From Thermophilibacter provencensis (GTDB lineage: Bacteria; Actinomycetota; Coriobacteriia; Coriobacteriales; Atopobiaceae), in contig NZ_JAUDEA010000002.1 in assembly GCF_030372065.1 (NCBI RefSeq), positions 62,001 to 126,000 on the forward strand: 64,000 bases of DNA, read 5' to 3'. Shown piece by piece: positions 60,580 to 64,000 of the stretch. The notes under the pieces were generated by a model, which was not told where the DNA came from, searched no databases, and saw only the letters and a list, made by a program, of their open reading frames with translations. The position numbers and the translations under genes are program-made. Every line of letters starts with the position of its first letter. Position 1 is the first letter of the stretch.

Positions 60580-61375
60580 CGGGCACCTCCTTGTGCAGAC
60601 GGCGGTAGTTGCGCACGGCGAGAAGCACCACCACGGCAAAGACGATGAGAAACGGTATGAGCTCGTCGGGGCGCTGCCAGAACCACTGCTTGTAGACAAA
60701 GCAGTCGCGCACGGCCTCGACGCACCAGGCAACGGGGTTGAACGCCATGATCTTCTGCCCGATGGGCGGGAGCGCGTCCAGCTGGAAGAGGATGCCCGAG
60801 AGCCAGAAGAAGGGCATCGAGAGCGTCTTGATGAGGTTGGCAAAGTCCTTCGAGACGGCGCTGAGCGGCGAGAGCATGATCGACCATGCCACCCAGAAGA
60901 CAAACATCACGAGCATGACGAGCGGCAGCTGCAGGAGGTAGCGCGAGAGGTGCACGCCCGTGAGCAGGCAGACCACGATGGTGAAGAGCATCGTGCACGC
61001 AAAGATGATCATGATGGAGAGCGTGTAGAACGTGGAGATGACCGAGAGCGGAAACTTGATGCGGTTCACGAGGTAGGAGTAGCGGTGGTAGACGTCGCTG
61101 CCGCGGTTGATGGCATCTGACATGAAGAACCACGGGAAGACGCCCGCGGCAAGCCAGAGCAGAAACGGCTGGCCGTTGACGTCGGAGGAGTGCCGCATGC
61201 CCACCGAGAGCGTGAACCAGTAGACAAGGATGTAGACGGCGGGCTTGGTGAAGAGCCACACCTTTCCGAGCGCCGCGCCGCGATAGGTCTTCACCAAATC
61301 CATCTTGGCGAGGTCCCAGATCTGATGGCGCCACTGCCAGTTGTCGGAGAGTATTTGCTTGAGGGTTGAAAGCAC
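60569..61375 (-). CDS. Polysaccharide ABC exporter permease (TagG/Wzm type)
   Basis: A 268-aa ABC-2 permease with six membrane helices. The segment WDLAKMDLVKTYRGAALGKVWLFTKPAVYI precedes the first helix, as in TagG/RfbD proteins. It should pair with the overlapping ATPase to export a lipid-linked polymer. I favour the GTG at 61375 (GGGAG four bases upstream); an ATG at 61399 without a ribosome site is the alternative. Confidence 0.92.
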   Translation of the reverse strand: MLSTLKQILSDNWQWRHQIWDLAKMDLVKTYRGAALGKVWLFTKPAVYILVYWFTLSVGMRHSSDVNGQPFLLWLAAGVFPWFFMSDAINRGSDVYHRYSYLVNRIKFPLSVISTFYTLSIMIIFACTMLFTIVVCLLTGVHLSRYLLQLPLVMLVMFVFWVAWSIMLSPLSAVSKDFANLIKTLSMPFFWLSGILFQLDALPPIGQKIMAFNPVAWCVEAVRDCFVYKQWFWQRPDELIPFLIVFAVVVLLAVRNYRRLHKEVPDVL

Positions 61376-61474
61376 GATGCTCCCTTGCGATATGTGCATT
61401 ACGTCAACAGTTTACGGTCAGCAGGCGATAAGGGCCAACTCTCGCAAAATCTCCGGGGATGACGGGACCGCCCC

Positions 61475-62527
61475 CTAAGGCCGCGTCATGAATGACCAGC
61501 GCGGCGAGATGAGCTTGTTGGTGACCCAGGTAAAACCACCCCAGGAGAATACCAGGCAGATGACGAGCGCGATGGCCACAAGAAGAGCGAGAAGCACCGG
61601 CTGATCAAGCCCCACCGCCCAATCGTAGAATCCCATCTGGGCCATGGCCTCGCGGACAAAGCGGTGGCAAATGTAGATCTGCAGCGTCCTTCTCCCCAGG
61701 AAGGAGAGCGGGCGAGAAATGAGACGACCGGTGCCCCGCGTGCCAGCGGGAGCGAGGGCCATGCAACAGAGCGCGAGCACGATGCCAAGGGCGCTTATCA
61801 GCAGATACCCCGGAACGGCGACGAGCAGCCTCATCCGACAGACGCTGTTGCCATACACAAACGGGTAAATCCCCGCGAGCTCATCCTGAAAAGCGAGATA
61901 GCACAGGGCGGCGGCGATGCCCGCGCACACCAGCACGCAGCGCACCCGCGGCGCTCTCAGACGCTCGAGCGAGGCCGCGCTCAGATAGTAGCCCGCAAAG
62001 AAGTACGGAAGAAAATGTGCGCTACGGCTGAGCGCGAGGACATCCGTCTGATCGCGGATGACGGTCGCAGCAATGCTTATCAGCGCCGCGAAAACAAGGC
62101 CAGGGGCAGGCTTGAGCCGTGCGAAGAACGGGACGAGCAGATACCAGGTCGCGAGCGAAACGAGATACCAGGGGGCCGAGGGAAGGTCGAGAACTCGCAG
62201 GAGGGTGAGGCTCTGTCCGGCAAAGAGCCGGAGCGCAACGTTAAACGCAATGCCCAGCGCAGCGTAGGTGAGCACCCGATCCACCCGCTGGCGCCCCTCC
62301 CCGTCCACGGCATGCTTGGCGAAAAAGCCCGAGACGAAGATGAACAGCGGCATGTGAAAGAGGTAGATGAGGTCATACACGCCAGAGACGTAGGGCCTCT
62401 CGGTGTGTATCGGCAAGAGAACATGGCCGATGACAACCAGAAGGATGAGGATGCCCTTGAGAGCGTCCATCCACTCGATTCGACGTCCCGGAGCGCTTGT
62501 GGGCGCCACCATGCCCCTCTCCGCCAT
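61475..62527 (-). CDS. Acyltransferase 3 family membrane protein
   Basis: A 350-aa membrane protein with about ten helices. RRIEWMDALKGILILLVVIGHVLLP holds the conserved Arg and His, and FHMPLFIFVSGFFA and LSFLGRRTLQIYICHRF are typical of the OafA/NodX superfamily. It would O-acylate a surface sugar. It is a second member of this family in the locus, only distantly similar to the 53523-54554 protein. Confidence 0.9.
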   Translation of the reverse strand: MAERGMVAPTSAPGRRIEWMDALKGILILLVVIGHVLLPIHTERPYVSGVYDLIYLFHMPLFIFVSGFFAKHAVDGEGRQRVDRVLTYAALGIAFNVALRLFAGQSLTLLRVLDLPSAPWYLVSLATWYLLVPFFARLKPAPGLVFAALISIAATVIRDQTDVLALSRSAHFLPYFFAGYYLSAASLERLRAPRVRCVLVCAGIAAALCYLAFQDELAGIYPFVYGNSVCRMRLLVAVPGYLLISALGIVLALCCMALAPAGTRGTGRLISRPLSFLGRRTLQIYICHRFVREAMAQMGFYDWAVGLDQPVLLALLVAIALVICLVFSWGGFTWVTNKLISPRWSFMTRP

Positions 62528-62668
62528 TGACCACCGCCTTCTTTTGGCCTTGACCAGCGTAGGTGATTATAGCCACCAAGGGGAAGGGCCACTACCTTGC
62601 GGAGCACAGCATATCGGCTAATATTAAAACTTGTTTGATACGCTCCCCCATCATATGAGGTGTAACAC

Positions 62669-63940
62669 GTGGCACTATCCAGAGCCGCCCTTAAGAAAAG
62701 GGTCAAGAGCCTTGCGAAGACGTCGTACTTCGCACGCTCAACGTTCAACTCGCTGCAGGATTACCGTCGCCGGCGCTACTTCAGAAGCGTGGCAAAGGAC
62801 ATTCCCATAGACGACAAGCTCGTGATTTTTGAGTCCTTCCTCGGAAGGCAGTATGCCTGCAGCCCCCGTGCCATCTACGAGGCGATGAGGTCAGACCCCC
62901 GCTTTGATGACTACCGCTTCATCTGGGTTTCTCGCAAGCCCGATGACCTGAGAAAGCGCATAGGGGACGAGCGGACCACCGTCGTAAAGTACCTCACCAG
63001 AAGCTATCTCAGAGCCTACGCGCGCGCCAAGTTCTGGGTCACCAACTGGCGCCTGCCCGCGGGGCTCTGCAAGCGAGAGGGACAGGTCGTCATTCAGACC
63101 TGGCACGGAACGCCCCTCAAAAAGATCGGCATGGATCTCACCATCGAGGGCAACGCCACGACCTCGCAGCGCAAGGGCCACCGCTCCTACCTCAACGACG
63201 CCAAGAAGTACGACTTCTTCGTCTCCCCCTCGGCGTTCTGCACCAGGGTCTTTGCGAGTGCGTTTGGCCTCACGCAGCTCGGCAAGGAGAACGTGCTCGT
63301 GGAGACGGGCTACCCGCGCAACGACCGCCTCTTCTCGTTTAGCCGGGAAGACGTTGACGACATCAAGCAGCGGTTGGGCATCGAGCCGGGCAAGCGCGTC
63401 ATTCTCTATGCCCCCACGTGGCGCGACAACCAGCACACCCTGGGCGTCGGGTACACCTTTGACCCCGTCGAGCACCTCGAGCGCTTCCTCGACAGCGTGC
63501 CCGACGACTCCATGGTCATCGTTCGCCTGCACTACCTGGTTGCAAACAAGGTCAATCTGAGCGCTTATCGCGGCAAGGTCATCGACTGCTCGCGCTGGGA
63601 GGACATCAACGACCTCTACATTGTGAGCGACGTTCTCATAACGGACTACTCGAGCGTCTTCTTTGACTACGCCAACCTGCGCAGGCCCATCCTCTTCTAT
63701 ATGTACGACCTCCAGGAGTACAGCTCTTCCGTGCGTGACTTCTACATTGATCTTGACGAGCTCCCGGGCCCCATCATCGAGACCCAGGAGGAGCTCATCG
63801 ACGCTCTTGCCAACACAGAGAAGATTGCCCGGCAATATGCCGACAAGTACCAGACCTTCATTGACACCTATGACTACCTCGACGACGCCCATGCCGGTCT
63901 GCGCGTCGCGGAGCGCTGTATTTTGGGAATCGAGGGATAG
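62669..63940 (+). CDS. CDP-glycerol glycerophosphotransferase family (TagB/TagF-like)
   Basis: A 423-aa protein of the teichoic-acid polymerase family. Landmarks: VIFESFLGRQYACSPRAIY, VIQTWHGTPLKKIGMDL (the conserved His region), VLVETGYPRNDRLF, ILYAPTWRDNQ and VSDVLITDYSSVFFDYA. These enzymes add glycerol- or ribitol-phosphate to a growing chain. The GTG start has GAGGTG six bases upstream. The locus therefore probably makes a phosphate-containing wall polymer. Confidence 0.92.
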   Translation: MALSRAALKKRVKSLAKTSYFARSTFNSLQDYRRRRYFRSVAKDIPIDDKLVIFESFLGRQYACSPRAIYEAMRSDPRFDDYRFIWVSRKPDDLRKRIGDERTTVVKYLTRSYLRAYARAKFWVTNWRLPAGLCKREGQVVIQTWHGTPLKKIGMDLTIEGNATTSQRKGHRSYLNDAKKYDFFVSPSAFCTRVFASAFGLTQLGKENVLVETGYPRNDRLFSFSREDVDDIKQRLGIEPGKRVILYAPTWRDNQHTLGVGYTFDPVEHLERFLDSVPDDSMVIVRLHYLVANKVNLSAYRGKVIDCSRWEDINDLYIVSDVLITDYSSVFFDYANLRRPILFYMYDLQEYSSSVRDFYIDLDELPGPIIETQEELIDALANTEKIARQYADKYQTFIDTYDYLDDAHAGLRVAERCILGIEG

Positions 63941-63943
63941 CTC

Positions 63944-64000
63944 ATGTTTGACGTCTCTGTAATCGTTCCGGTTTACAACGGCGAGAAAACCGTTCGCGAG
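63944..64000 (+). CDS. Glycosyltransferase family 2 (5' end only)
   Basis: The first 19 codons before the window ends read FDVSVIVPVYNGEKTVRE after the start Met, the signature opening of GT2 enzymes. GAGGG precedes the ATG, three bases after the TagF-like stop, so the two are probably co-transcribed. Confidence 0.8.
   Translation, partial: MFDVSVIVPVYNGEKTVRE

Overview
The window is a piece of a high-GC actinobacterial chromosome. It most likely comes from the Coriobacteriia, near Olsenella/Atopobium. Three things point there: the base composition, the many secreted proteins carrying the DUF5648 repeat (motifs like YRLYNPYTGEHLYT and GWxxEGxxWY), and a gene order that mixes actinobacterial features (a SepIVA-like gene next to yceD) with Firmicutes-like ones (Asp23-fakA-recG). 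No rRNA, tRNA, CRISPR array, phage or IS transposase was seen. This assignment is inference.

Left third (1-23.5 kb), mostly housekeeping and mostly minus strand: plsX-acpP-rnc-smc (smc runs off the left edge); a small DUF5648 protein; a zinc-ribbon membrane protein with a PrsW-like core; then Asp23-fakA-recG-rsmD-coaD-SepIVA-like-yceD-rpmF. Next is a lysine block, lysA-dapA-dapB-dapH, led by a clear lysine riboswitch and divergent from a DapL-type deacetylase, giving most of the acetylase route to diaminopimelate. A secreted transglutaminase-like protein, rpmB, a phosphatase-thiamine pyrophosphokinase fusion and an FmdB-like zinc ribbon follow.

Middle (23.5-51.3 kb), the cell-surface region. 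It holds secreted wall-active enzymes with DUF5648 repeats: NlpC/P60 and L,D-transpeptidase proteins (both with choline-binding-type repeats), a bifunctional amidase/glucosaminidase, two beta-lactamase-fold serine hydrolases, a GH25 muramidase, and two small repeat-only proteins. Interspersed are large glycosyltransferases (a double GT2, a GT2-DUF4422-GT8 fusion, two single GT2), a DUF4012 protein, a MarR-controlled ABC exporter pair and a cold-shock protein.

Right end (51.4-64 kb), a wall polysaccharide or teichoic-acid-like locus: a DUF6541-type membrane protein, two acyltransferase-3 proteins, a CHAP hydrolase with Ig-like modules, GT4, a flippase, a GT2-DUF2304 pair, a TagGH/Wzm-Wzt ABC exporter, a TagF-like glycerophosphotransferase and the start of another GT2. 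It continues past the right edge.

The least explained material is non-coding: five 20-bp palindromes at an exact 41-bp pitch (14754-14937); ten degenerate 26-bp elements at about 42-bp pitch that reverse orientation halfway (47859-48271); a perfect 53-bp inverted repeat (59660-59768) with a related element at 23081; a family of GGGACAGTCCC palindromes, one of which forms the 3' end of lysA; and a strikingly over-represented octamer, GCGAGAAG, on both strands throughout.
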